Shown one piece after another: positions 8,493-16,027 of a stretch of DNA of 64,000 nucleotides. Every line of letters begins with the position of its first letter. The stretch's first letter is position 1. Both the position numbers and the translations under genes were made by a program. Below the pieces are notes generated by a model, which ran no database searches, was not told where the DNA came from, and worked only from the letters and a program-made list of their open reading frames with translations. Source of the DNA: Streptomyces sp. LUP47B (GTDB taxonomy: Bacteria > Actinomycetota > Actinomycetes > Streptomycetales > Streptomycetaceae); contig NZ_MJAH01000015.1 of the NCBI RefSeq assembly GCF_001746295.1, positions 155,032-219,031 on the forward strand, read 5' to 3'.

Positions 8493-9845
8493 TTACTTGC
8501 TGACCTTGAATCCCTGCTTGGCCGCGTAGGAGGTCACCTGGTCCTGGACGTTGTCGTTCACCGAGGACCAGGCGGTCTGGCCCTGCAGGGCCTTGCCCAC
8601 CTCACCGGTGTCGGTGTTGTAGGCGAAGTCCTGGAACGGGCTCCAGTCGAAGGTCCCGATGCCGTTCGCGGCGGGCACGAAGACCTTGTTGATCTGCTGG
8701 CCGCCGAAGAAGTCGTACTTCTTGTTCTCGAAGTACGCGCCGTTGAGGATCGGGTTGACCAGCGGGAAGAGGTAGGCCTGGTCGATGCCGATCTTCCAGG
8801 CCGCCTGGGAGGTGCCGAAGAGCTCCCGGGCGACCTCGGTGGCCTGCTTGGGGTGCTGGGTCTGCGAGGTCACCGCGAAGCTGGAGCCGCCCCAGTCGCC
8901 CTGGGCGTTGCCGCCCGCCGTCCACTGCGGCAGCGGGGCCACCCGCCACTTGCCCGCGGTCTTCTTGGCGACGCTGGAGAGGTAGCCCGGACCCCAGCCG
9001 GCCGCGATGTACGTGGCGTACTTGCCGGTGCTGAGACCGTTGTAGAAGTCCGTGGTGGCGTATGACTGGGTGTCGACCAGCTTGTTCTTGACCAGGTCAC
9101 CCCAGTACTCGTACACCTTCTTGGCGTTGTCGTCGTTGAGCTTGACCCCGATGTCCGGCAGCTTGCTCGCCGCGTAGGTGTAGGGGCGCGAGCCGGCCTG
9201 CCACGTCAGGCCCTGGCGCCAGCCGGCGGCCGTCTCGTCGCTGCCGAAGTCGGTCATGTACGCGCTGGGGTCGGCCTTGTGCAGCTTGGCGGCCTCCTCC
9301 TTGTACTCCGCCCAGGTGGTCGGGACCTTCAGGCCGTACTTCTTGAAGAGGTCGGCGCGGTACATCATCGCCATCGGGCCGCCGTCGACCGGGATCGCGT
9401 AGACGTGGTCGCCGTCGGAGGCCTGCTTCCAGGCCCAGTCGACGTAGTTGCCCTTGTCCGCGTTCGCGCCGTACTTGCCCATGTCCAGCAGGCCCTTGGT
9501 GAGCTGGATGGTGGGCAGCTCCTGGAACTCCAGCATGACGACGTCGGGGGCGCCCTGGCCCGCCTTGAGCGCGGTCTTCAGCTTGGTGTACTCGTCCTGG
9601 CCGACGCCCGCCTGCACCCAGTCGACCTGGACGTCCTTGTGGGTCTTGTTGAACTCGGCCACGACCTGCTTGAACTGCGGGTACCAGGCCCACACCTTGA
9701 TGTGCACCGGGCCGCTGCCCGTGGAGCCGCTGCCGCTGCCGCCCGACCCGCAGGCCGCGAGGAGCACGCCGGCAAGGGCGACGGAGGTCGTCGCGACCGC
9801 GGTCCGGCGCAGCGAACGGGACGTGGGCCTTCTGGTGGAGGACAT
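8493..9845 (-). CDS. Sugar ABC transporter solute-binding lipoprotein
   Basis: Family-1 extracellular solute-binding protein of 450 residues. The N-terminus has an Arg-rich region, a hydrophobic core and a lipobox ending LLAAC followed by a Gly/Ser linker, so it should be lipid-anchored outside the membrane. It may be a Tat substrate, judging by the RRPTSRSLRR start, but no strict twin-arginine motif is seen. The frame extends to 9941, but ATG at 9845 has an AGGAG site and starts the signal peptide directly, so the upstream part is rejected. It is the first gene of the arabinan operon and faces the LacI-type regulator across a 476-base control region. Confidence 0.93.
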   Translation of the reverse strand: MSSTRRPTSRSLRRTAVATTSVALAGVLLAACGSGGSGSGSTGSGPVHIKVWAWYPQFKQVVAEFNKTHKDVQVDWVQAGVGQDEYTKLKTALKAGQGAPDVVMLEFQELPTIQLTKGLLDMGKYGANADKGNYVDWAWKQASDGDHVYAIPVDGGPMAMMYRADLFKKYGLKVPTTWAEYKEEAAKLHKADPSAYMTDFGSDETAAGWRQGLTWQAGSRPYTYAASKLPDIGVKLNDDNAKKVYEYWGDLVKNKLVDTQSYATTDFYNGLSTGKYATYIAAGWGPGYLSSVAKKTAGKWRVAPLPQWTAGGNAQGDWGGSSFAVTSQTQHPKQATEVARELFGTSQAAWKIGIDQAYLFPLVNPILNGAYFENKKYDFFGGQQINKVFVPAANGIGTFDWSPFQDFAYNTDTGEVGKALQGQTAWSSVNDNVQDQVTSYAAKQGFKVSK

Positions 9846-10218
9846 GAGCAATCTCCTGGATGTGCTGCCCGAGGGCAGGGGCGAGGGAGGCAGGGCGGAG
9901 GTACGCCGGACACAGGGGTCGGCGAGGAGGGCCGGGGGCATGCGGGGACCGCGGCTCAGGTGAGGGCGACGTCAACCGGCGCGGGAGGGTGGGCGCATGT
10001 GACGTCGGTGAAGGGGAGCGACAGCTGGGTGATCAGCGCACGGGCGCCGTCACACCACCATGAATAAGGAGTGAAGCCGTGTCAGGGACGGTGCGGCTCC
10101 CGGTCCCTGAGTGGTGGTTCTTCCCACTGCGGCTCCTACTGGTCCGGTCCGCGACGCGGTGACGTCACGGACCCTGGGTTCCCGACCCGGCTGGATCAGG
10201 CCCCCTTCTGCTACGCTC
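9846..10218. promoter_or_regulatory. Divergent control region between arabinan operon and repressor (left part)
   Basis: There is no convincing gene in this stretch. It must hold the promoter of the minus-strand transport operon. A perfect 10-base palindrome GTGACGTCAC lies at 10159-10168. I could not assign -35/-10 boxes with confidence. The repressor-type palindromes lie to the right, nearer the LacI gene. Confidence 0.5.
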
Positions 10219-10295
10219 TGCAGCGCTGCAAAAGTGTTAACCGAGAACTTGCCGCGCTGCAAGAGGTAACCCGCAAGAAACTTTCAGCGCTGAAA
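10219..10295. promoter_or_regulatory. Three LacI-type operator palindromes
   Basis: Three palindromes with a central GCGC occur in 77 bases. They are TGCAGCGCTGCA (10219-10230, perfect), CTTGCCGCGCTGCAAG (10248-10263, 14 of 16 symmetric) and TTTCAGCGCTGAAA (10282-10295, perfect). Their centres are 31 and 33 bases apart, about three helical turns, so bound dimers would face the same side. The central CG step and the A/T-flanked arms are typical of LacI-family operators. The last copy ends 26 bases before the repressor start, implying autoregulation plus control of the divergent operon. Confidence 0.8.
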
Positions 10296-10321
10296 ACGAC
10301 ATCCGGGACGAAGGTGGGCAT

Positions 10322-11362
10322 ATGGCAAGAGGCGTCACACTACGCGACGTCGCGGAGCTGGCCGGCGTCTCCAGCCGGACCGTGTCCAACGTGGTCAACG
10401 GCTACGCGCCGGTCTCCGAGGCCATGCGGGCCCGGGTCCAGAAGGCCGTCGACGAGCTGGGCTACCAGCCCAACGTCCTGGCCCGCAATCTCGCCTCCGG
10501 CCGCTCGGGTCAGATCGCGGTGGTGGTGCCGTATCTGGACACGCCCTACTTCGCCGAGCTGTCGCAGGGCATCATCCGGGCGGCCCGGGTGCAGGGGTAC
10601 AACGTCCTGATCGACCAGACCGACGGCGACGCGGAGCACGAGAAGCTGTTCCTCAGCCGCCGCTCCCAGCAACTGCTGTTCGACGGCGTCATCTTCAGCC
10701 CGCTGGGGCTGGCCCAGTCCGACCTGGGCGACCGCGACGCCGACCTCCCGCTGGTGGTGCTCGGCGAGCGGGTCAGCGACGGCGGCTTCGACCACATCGG
10801 CATCGACGACGTCACCGCCTCCCGGGAGGCCACGGAGCATCTGCTCGGCCTCGGCCGGCGCCGCGTCGCCGCCATCGGCGACCAGCCCTACCGCACCGGT
10901 GAGGCGGCCCAACTGCGCACCCAGGGCTACCGGTTGGCCCATGAGCGGGCCGGCATACCGGTCCGCGAGGAACTCGTCATCTCCACCCCGCGCTTCAACC
11001 GCTCCGACGGCGCGAGCGCCATGGCCCACCTGCTCGACCTGGAGGAACCGCCCGACGCGGTCTTCTGCTACAGCGACCTGGTGGCGCTGGGCGCCCTGCA
11101 CACGCTGGCCGCCCGCGGGCTGCGTGTCCCCGAGGACGTCGCCGTCGTCGGCTACGACGACATCGAGGACGCCCGTTACTCGAACCCACCCGTCACGACG
11201 GTCTCGCCGGACAAGAAGATGATCGCCGAGACGGCGGTGGAGCGACTGCTCAAGCGGATCGGCAGCTCAACCCCTGTCCCCGGCATGGAGATCCGGGCCC
11301 CGCACCGGCTCGTCCCGCGGGCGAGCACCATGGGGCGGCAGGCGACGGACGCCGCCGAGTGA
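10322..11362 (+). CDS. LacI-family transcriptional regulator of the arabinan operon
   Basis: DNA-binding repressor of 346 residues. The N-terminal helix-turn-helix (TLRDVAELAGVSSRTVSNVV, residues about 6-25) and the hinge (YQPNVLARNLASGRSG) are standard. The rest is a periplasmic-binding-like ligand domain, ending in the usual substrate-induced dimer region with GYDDIEDARYSNPPVTTV. ATG at 10322 has AAGGTGG upstream. It is divergent from the arabinan/ABC operon and directly downstream of three palindromes, so it probably represses both. The inducer is probably arabinose or an arabino-oligosaccharide (inference). Confidence 0.93.
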   Translation: MARGVTLRDVAELAGVSSRTVSNVVNGYAPVSEAMRARVQKAVDELGYQPNVLARNLASGRSGQIAVVVPYLDTPYFAELSQGIIRAARVQGYNVLIDQTDGDAEHEKLFLSRRSQQLLFDGVIFSPLGLAQSDLGDRDADLPLVVLGERVSDGGFDHIGIDDVTASREATEHLLGLGRRRVAAIGDQPYRTGEAAQLRTQGYRLAHERAGIPVREELVISTPRFNRSDGASAMAHLLDLEEPPDAVFCYSDLVALGALHTLAARGLRVPEDVAVVGYDDIEDARYSNPPVTTVSPDKKMIAETAVERLLKRIGSSTPVPGMEIRAPHRLVPRASTMGRQATDAAE

Positions 11363-11469
11363 GCGGTTTCACCACCCCTTTTGCACTAATTGGGGAACGC
11401 GGAGGATTCCTTACCCCTCCTTCTGTGTGAAGGAAACCGCACAGGTAGGGAAATCGGGGATCAACCGGT

Positions 11470-12756
11470 ATGGGTCTGACCAGCGAGACGACCGTGTATG
11501 TGATGGCGGCCCTCGCCGCCGTGTGTGTGGGACTGCTGGTCTGGTCGTGGCCACGGTTCGCCCGGCAGGGACTGTGGCAGGTGTGCGGACGCCTGCTGGC
11601 CATCGGGACGACCCAGGTGGTGATGATCGCGGCGTTCGCGTGCTGGCTGAACTCGTCGTACCAGTTCTTCGGATCGTGGGGCGAACTCTTCGGCAGTGTC
11701 GAGACGGCGCCCGTCGGGGTGACACAGGCGGGGGACGGCGGCACGGGCACGGTGAGCGGCGTCGCCGTGAAGGGTGCGCTGGTACAGCCCGCCGGTGACG
11801 AGCAGCTGAGCCGGGTCAGCGGACTGCCCACCGGACCCGCCGCGGTGAACGGGCGGGTGGAGTCCGTGAAGGTCATCGGCCGCCGCACGGGCGTGGTCGA
11901 CCCGGCGTTCGTCTACCTGCCGCCGCAGTACTTCCAGAAGGCGTACCAGCGCCAGCGCTTCCCGGTGATCGTCGCGCTCAGCGGCTACCCGGGCAGCATC
12001 TTCAACCTCGCGCAGCATCTGCGGGTGTCGCAGACCGCCGGTGAACTGCAGAAGAGCGGTCGGATGCAGCCGACCGTCATGGTGATGATCCGGCCGACGA
12101 TCGCCCCGCCGCGTGACACCGAGTGCGTGAACGTGCCGGGCGGTCCGCAGACCGAGACCTTCCTGGCCAGGGATCTCCCCGAGGCCCTGAAGTCCGCCTA
12201 CCGGGTGGGCCACGACGCCAGTGCCTGGGGTGTCATGGGCTACTCCTCCGGCGGCAGCTGCGCCCTCCAGCTGACGATGCGCGATCCGCACGTGTACACG
12301 ACGGCCGCCGCGCTGTCGCCCGACTACCGGGTCAAGGACGATCCGACGACCGGCAGTCTCTTCGGCAGCGGCCCGGACCGCACCGAGCGGATGAACGGCC
12401 ACGATCTGATGTGGCGGCTCAAGCACCTGCCCGTCCCCCAGGTCTCCGTCCTGGTGGCCGAGAGCAAGCACGGGGAGCGCGGTTATCCGCAGACGCAGGC
12501 CTTCATCAGGGCGGTGAAGGCACCCATGCGGGTCGCGTCGATCCTGCCCGAGCAGGGCAGCCACAACTTCCCGACCTGGGTGCAGGAGATGCCCCCGGCA
12601 CTGACGTGGATGAACCAGCAACTGACCTTCCCGCAGGACGTCGTGCCGCGCCACCTCAAGAAGGGCTCGGTGGTCGCCGACCCCCCGAGGCCCGGTCCCG
12701 ACCCCCTGCGTGCCGACGGCCCGGAGCCCACGCCCACCGCCAGGACCCGCAGGTGA
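11470..12756 (+). CDS. Membrane-anchored esterase / alpha-beta hydrolase (esterase D / antigen-85 type)
   Basis: Protein of 428 residues. Two hydrophobic segments near the N-terminus (about residues 8-26 and 40-60) should anchor it with the catalytic part outside. The hydrolase domain spans about 125-395. The nucleophile elbow GYSSGG puts the serine at about residue 259, the catalytic His is about H365 in GSHNF, and the oxyanion region is ALSGYPGS. This matches the PF00756 esterase family, which includes mycolyltransferase-like proteins common in Streptomyces. The C-terminal 35 residues are Pro/Arg-rich and disordered. The ribosome site is weak. No partner gene suggests a substrate; it is not obviously part of the arabinan operon or of the following WXG cassette. 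Confidence 0.82.
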   Translation: MGLTSETTVYVMAALAAVCVGLLVWSWPRFARQGLWQVCGRLLAIGTTQVVMIAAFACWLNSSYQFFGSWGELFGSVETAPVGVTQAGDGGTGTVSGVAVKGALVQPAGDEQLSRVSGLPTGPAAVNGRVESVKVIGRRTGVVDPAFVYLPPQYFQKAYQRQRFPVIVALSGYPGSIFNLAQHLRVSQTAGELQKSGRMQPTVMVMIRPTIAPPRDTECVNVPGGPQTETFLARDLPEALKSAYRVGHDASAWGVMGYSSGGSCALQLTMRDPHVYTTAAALSPDYRVKDDPTTGSLFGSGPDRTERMNGHDLMWRLKHLPVPQVSVLVAESKHGERGYPQTQAFIRAVKAPMRVASILPEQGSHNFPTWVQEMPPALTWMNQQLTFPQDVVPRHLKKGSVVADPPRPGPDPLRADGPEPTPTARTRR

Positions 12757-13039
12757 CCGGTGCGAGCCCCAACTCGCCCACGCTTCTTGCCAATTACTCG
12801 TCCAGCGGCGCCGGAGTGCCGTTTGGGGTGGGGCGGTTGTCTGGCGGCGACGGCCGTCGCGGGGCCGACGGCCACCAGAATCCCAGGGCCCCACTTCGTG
12901 GACGAGTTGTAAGGACCTGAAGAAGCAGCTGTGCCTTCTTCGACTCGGTGTCGTCGGCCCGGACTTTGCCTCTATTTTATTCTGGGGGCGCGCGCCGACG
13001 GCACGGGCCTCGCTCGCAGTCGAAGAAGGGGGTCGCCAC

Positions 13040-13363
13040 ATGGCGGATGAATTCAAGGTCGACCTGAGTCAACTGAACTCTTTCGGCCGGGTGTTGAAGC
13101 AGTCCGTTACGGATCTGGAGGAAGCGCGCACAGCGCTCTCCGCTGTCAATGCCGACCAGATCGGAACTCCGCGGCTGGACGAGGCGTGTGAGTCCTTCCA
13201 GAACAGATGGAAGTACGGAACGGGCCAGTTGAAGGACATGATCAAAGCGGTTGACGAGGGCGTGGAGAAGACCGCGCTGAGCTACAAGCAGTTCGAGGAG
13301 AACCTCTCGCAGGCCCTCAAAAAGATGGAGGAAACCCACACCGCGAATACCGGGGGGAAGTAA
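13040..13363 (+). CDS. WXG100-like small secreted protein (ESX/type VII substrate family)
   Basis: Helical protein of 107 residues with heptad-like spacing and a W-x-x-G turn (RWKYGTGQ) in mid-sequence, the size and plan of WXG100/EsxA-like type VII secretion substrates. The ATG at 13040 has a GAAGAAGGGGG site; the open frame further upstream is out of keeping with the family. It is followed after three bases by a larger WXG protein, so the two may form a heterodimer as in other ESX cassettes. No EccC ATPase or other secretion component is in the window, so export must rely on a machine encoded elsewhere. Confidence 0.78.
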   Translation: MADEFKVDLSQLNSFGRVLKQSVTDLEEARTALSAVNADQIGTPRLDEACESFQNRWKYGTGQLKDMIKAVDEGVEKTALSYKQFEENLSQALKKMEETHTANTGGK

Positions 13364-13366
13364 TCC

Positions 13367-14653
13367 GTGGGTAACAACCCGTATCCCAGCCTCGGTTGGA
13401 ACCCGGTACCCGGAATTCCCGAGCAGGTCACCTCCCTCTACCGCAAGGTGAAGTCCGCGGCCGATACGCTCAACAACTGCCACCGGCAGATCGAGTATCT
13501 GCTCGGGGCGAGCTCCAGCTGGCAGGGAGACGCGGCGAGCGCGTTCCGGGACACCCTGGACGGCGACCTCAAGACCGCCATGATGAACGCCGGGAACTCG
13601 CTCGGCAAAGCCGCTGCGGCGCTGGGCACATGGGAAGGCGATCTGACCTCCCACCGCGACCTGGCCAAGAAGTACGACGATGCCGCACGCGAGAACAAGG
13701 GTGACGTCGACAAGGCCCGGACCCGCTACGACCAGGCCAAGGGAAATCCCGACCTCAAGCTCGCCGGCAAGGAATACCCCAGCCAGGCGGAGGCGGATGC
13801 CGCGACGGAGCGCCTGCGTACCGCCGAGCGCGAACTGAACGCGGCCACCACCCACCTCAACAACGCCAACGCCGCCTACAACGACGTCATCGCGAAGGCG
13901 AAGGAACTGGAGGGCACCCACACCGACGCGGCCGAGGCCGTCGCCCGCAGCCTCGACGAGGCCGACGACAAGCTGGCCCCCAAGGAGCCGGGGTGGTTCA
14001 GCGAGGCCCTCAGCGCCATCGGTGAGGGCCTCAAGGCGGTCGGCGAATTCCTCGTGGAGCACGCCGGAACCATCGGCGCCATCGCGGGACTGCTGGCTCT
14101 GCTCCCCACACCGCTGGCGCCGGTCTTCGCCGGTATCGCGGTCGCGGCGAGCGCGGTGTCCATGGCCAAGAACCTTGCGAGCGAGGATTTCAGAGACTCG
14201 TTGGCAGGCGATTACGGCTTGAAGGAAGGCGTGTTTGCCTGGGCCTCGCTGGCCGGTGACAGCCTCGGCATGGTGCCCGGCGTCGGTGCCCTCGCCAAGG
14301 CCGGCAGCGAGGCGGGGCTCGCGGCGGCGGTCGCACGTGAGGGCGGCGAGGCCCTGTCGGTGGGCTCGAAGCTGGGTGCGTTCGGCAAGGAAATCGTGCC
14401 CGCCTTCAGCTACAAGGCTCTCGACGTGGCGACCTCCCCCACCACCGGAGCGCTCCAGTACGGCATCAACGGCGTCAACGTGGCGGCGAACATGGCGTCG
14501 TCTCTGGAAAGCCTGGGCGTGTTGCCGAAGAACGGCCCCGGACATGACGCGTCCGAGATCACGAAGGGCGCGGCTGCCGCGACCGGTTTGAAGGGCGCAA
14601 GGGCCGACATCATCACGGGCATCGGCGAACTGATGGGGGCCATCCGGCTGTGA
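13367..14653 (+). CDS. Large WXG-domain protein, putative type VII effector/scaffold
   Basis: Protein of 428 residues starting with GTG. The N-terminal helical-hairpin domain (residues about 10-100) contains the SSSWQGDAASAF WXG motif. A long charged coiled coil (about 100-205) follows. A hydrophobic Gly/Ala-rich segment (about 225-275) could cross or insert in membranes. The remaining C-terminal region is small-residue rich and shows no toxin domain I recognise. It is three bases from the WXG100 gene and overlaps the next gene by four bases, so the cassette is translationally coupled. It could be an exported effector, or a scaffold for one. Confidence 0.75.
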   Translation: MGNNPYPSLGWNPVPGIPEQVTSLYRKVKSAADTLNNCHRQIEYLLGASSSWQGDAASAFRDTLDGDLKTAMMNAGNSLGKAAAALGTWEGDLTSHRDLAKKYDDAARENKGDVDKARTRYDQAKGNPDLKLAGKEYPSQAEADAATERLRTAERELNAATTHLNNANAAYNDVIAKAKELEGTHTDAAEAVARSLDEADDKLAPKEPGWFSEALSAIGEGLKAVGEFLVEHAGTIGAIAGLLALLPTPLAPVFAGIAVAASAVSMAKNLASEDFRDSLAGDYGLKEGVFAWASLAGDSLGMVPGVGALAKAGSEAGLAAAVAREGGEALSVGSKLGAFGKEIVPAFSYKALDVATSPTTGALQYGINGVNVAANMASSLESLGVLPKNGPGHDASEITKGAAAATGLKGARADIITGIGELMGAIRL

Positions 14654-15345
14654 ACGCATTCCTTGACACGGTGGAAGCGGAGCCGAAGCCGGAATTCTGG
14701 TACGGACTGCCCTATGGATACCTCCAGCTCGACCTCCAGCCTTCACCGGAGGGCATCCAGGAGGTGGCCCGGCAGATCAACGCCTTCCCCGATGACCTCC
14801 GGGACCGCGTCGACCAGGTGTTCCGGCTGTACGCCGGCGTCCTGACGATGCTGCGGAGCCAGGAGGTCATGGGGTGCGCGCTCGGCATGCACCCGGACGA
14901 ACACGGCGGGGCCAACCTGTCCGTCCTCACGGTCTCCACCGTCCACACGTCGGGAGCGCACCCTGAAGCCGTGCTTCTTCAGATGCTGGGGGACGGGACC
15001 GGTCCGGCCGACGGCATCGTGCCCGTGGAACTGCCCGTGGGCACCGGGTACCTGCTGGAGACGGAGCGGACCACGCCCGCGCCGACCGCTCCCCCCGAGG
15101 GTCAGGACGAGCCCGCGCAGGGGACCGTCTGGCAGGGCACGGTGGCGATCCCGGTGCTTCGCACCTCGTCGATCATCACCGTGCAGCTGGTCACCCCGGC
15201 GGTGGAGCTCGCCGACGACTACCGCGGCGTGCTGCTCGGCGTCGCGCGTACGGTGACGTTCGACGACCCGGCGGCGCCGGACCCTGCCGAGGTCCCGTTC
15301 CCGGATTCCGGCTCAGGGGCAGACGAAAGGAGCCCGTTCGGATGA
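14650..15345 (+). CDS. Conserved protein of WXG100 cassette, possible chaperone or immunity factor
   Basis: Soluble protein of 231 residues with no signal peptide or membrane helix. I do not recognise a named domain. It is acidic, with a Pro-rich interruption near residue 140 and a C-terminal tail rich in Asp/Pro. GTG at 14650 overlaps the previous stop (GTGA), and its own stop overlaps the next ATG (ATGA). The strict coupling to the WXG genes suggests a role as dedicated chaperone, immunity protein or assembly factor, by analogy with ESX loci; this is inference from position alone. Confidence 0.7.
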   Translation: MNAFLDTVEAEPKPEFWYGLPYGYLQLDLQPSPEGIQEVARQINAFPDDLRDRVDQVFRLYAGVLTMLRSQEVMGCALGMHPDEHGGANLSVLTVSTVHTSGAHPEAVLLQMLGDGTGPADGIVPVELPVGTGYLLETERTTPAPTAPPEGQDEPAQGTVWQGTVAIPVLRTSSIITVQLVTPAVELADDYRGVLLGVARTVTFDDPAAPDPAEVPFPDSGSGADERSPFG

Positions 15346-15968
15346 CAGTGCCAGAACGATGGAAAGACGGTCTGGAGTCGGACACCCCGCCCGCGCCGTA
15401 CGCGACCGACGGAACGGACTTCGGGGGCGCGGTGCGCTACCACTACGGTGTCGCACTGAAAAAATTCCTCACGTTTTTCCCGGTGTTCGTGCTGCTGTGG
15501 GTCCAGCTGTTCGTGTTCCACCTCGACTATTTGCTGCCGGTGGCCATTGTCGGAATGTTGGGCATCATGTGGACGCTGTTCCTTCTTGCCGACCGTCTGA
15601 GTTTTACCCGGAAGTGCTCGAAGGTGTTCCGGACCTACCCGCTCGAATTCCGCACCCCGGTCGAGAAGATCGGTATGGAGTCGACCCACACGCTCTTCCT
15701 GCGCTTCGGAGATCAGGGTGGCACCCCCTTCACCCTGCGTGCGAAGCATGCGTTGGGGCGTCGTCGGTGGCCTGTCGGCATCACCGACGGCGTCTGGTTC
15801 GCCGGCGACGAGCCCTTCGGCGGCGCGATCATCGTGCCGGGCAGCGGTGAGCTGCTCTTCCTCCAGCCCAGGGACTGGGCCGCGAGGAGCAAGGACCGCG
15901 AGACCGCCGGACCTGAGCGCACCGAGAAGGCGGGGCGCGCGGGCATCAGGCGTCCGGCTCGTCGCTAG
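15342..15968 (+). CDS. Two-helix membrane protein of WXG100 cassette
   Basis: Protein of 208 residues with two adjacent hydrophobic helices at about 40-60 and 65-85. A C-terminal cytoplasmic domain (about 90-185) has a YcxB-like feel (FRTPVEKI, IIVPGSGELLFLQPRDW), and the tail is Arg-rich. It starts at ATG 15342, overlapping the preceding stop by four bases, and is the last gene before a strong convergent terminator. The membrane position suggests it could be the target or immunity partner for the cassette, which is speculative. Confidence 0.72.
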   Translation: MTVPERWKDGLESDTPPAPYATDGTDFGGAVRYHYGVALKKFLTFFPVFVLLWVQLFVFHLDYLLPVAIVGMLGIMWTLFLLADRLSFTRKCSKVFRTYPLEFRTPVEKIGMESTHTLFLRFGDQGGTPFTLRAKHALGRRRWPVGITDGVWFAGDEPFGGAIIVPGSGELLFLQPRDWAARSKDRETAGPERTEKAGRAGIRRPARR

Positions 15969-15981
15969 GAGTCCTGACGAG

Positions 15982-16017
15982 GCGGGGCCGCGGGCCGTTG
16001 TGGCCGCGGCCCCGCCC
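15982..16017. terminator. Bidirectional hairpin between convergent genes
   Basis: A perfect 13-base GC stem (15982-15994 with 16005-16017) and a 10-base loop lie in the 59-base gap between the WXG cassette and the convergent GH74 gene. There is no T-tract, as is common for Streptomyces terminators. Confidence 0.75.
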
Positions 16018-16027
16018 GGGCGTCGGG

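Noticed and set aside
11461..13056. A 531-codon minus-strand frame antisense to the esterase
   Set aside because: The plus-strand esterase has a nucleophile elbow, catalytic His and membrane helices; the antisense frame has none.
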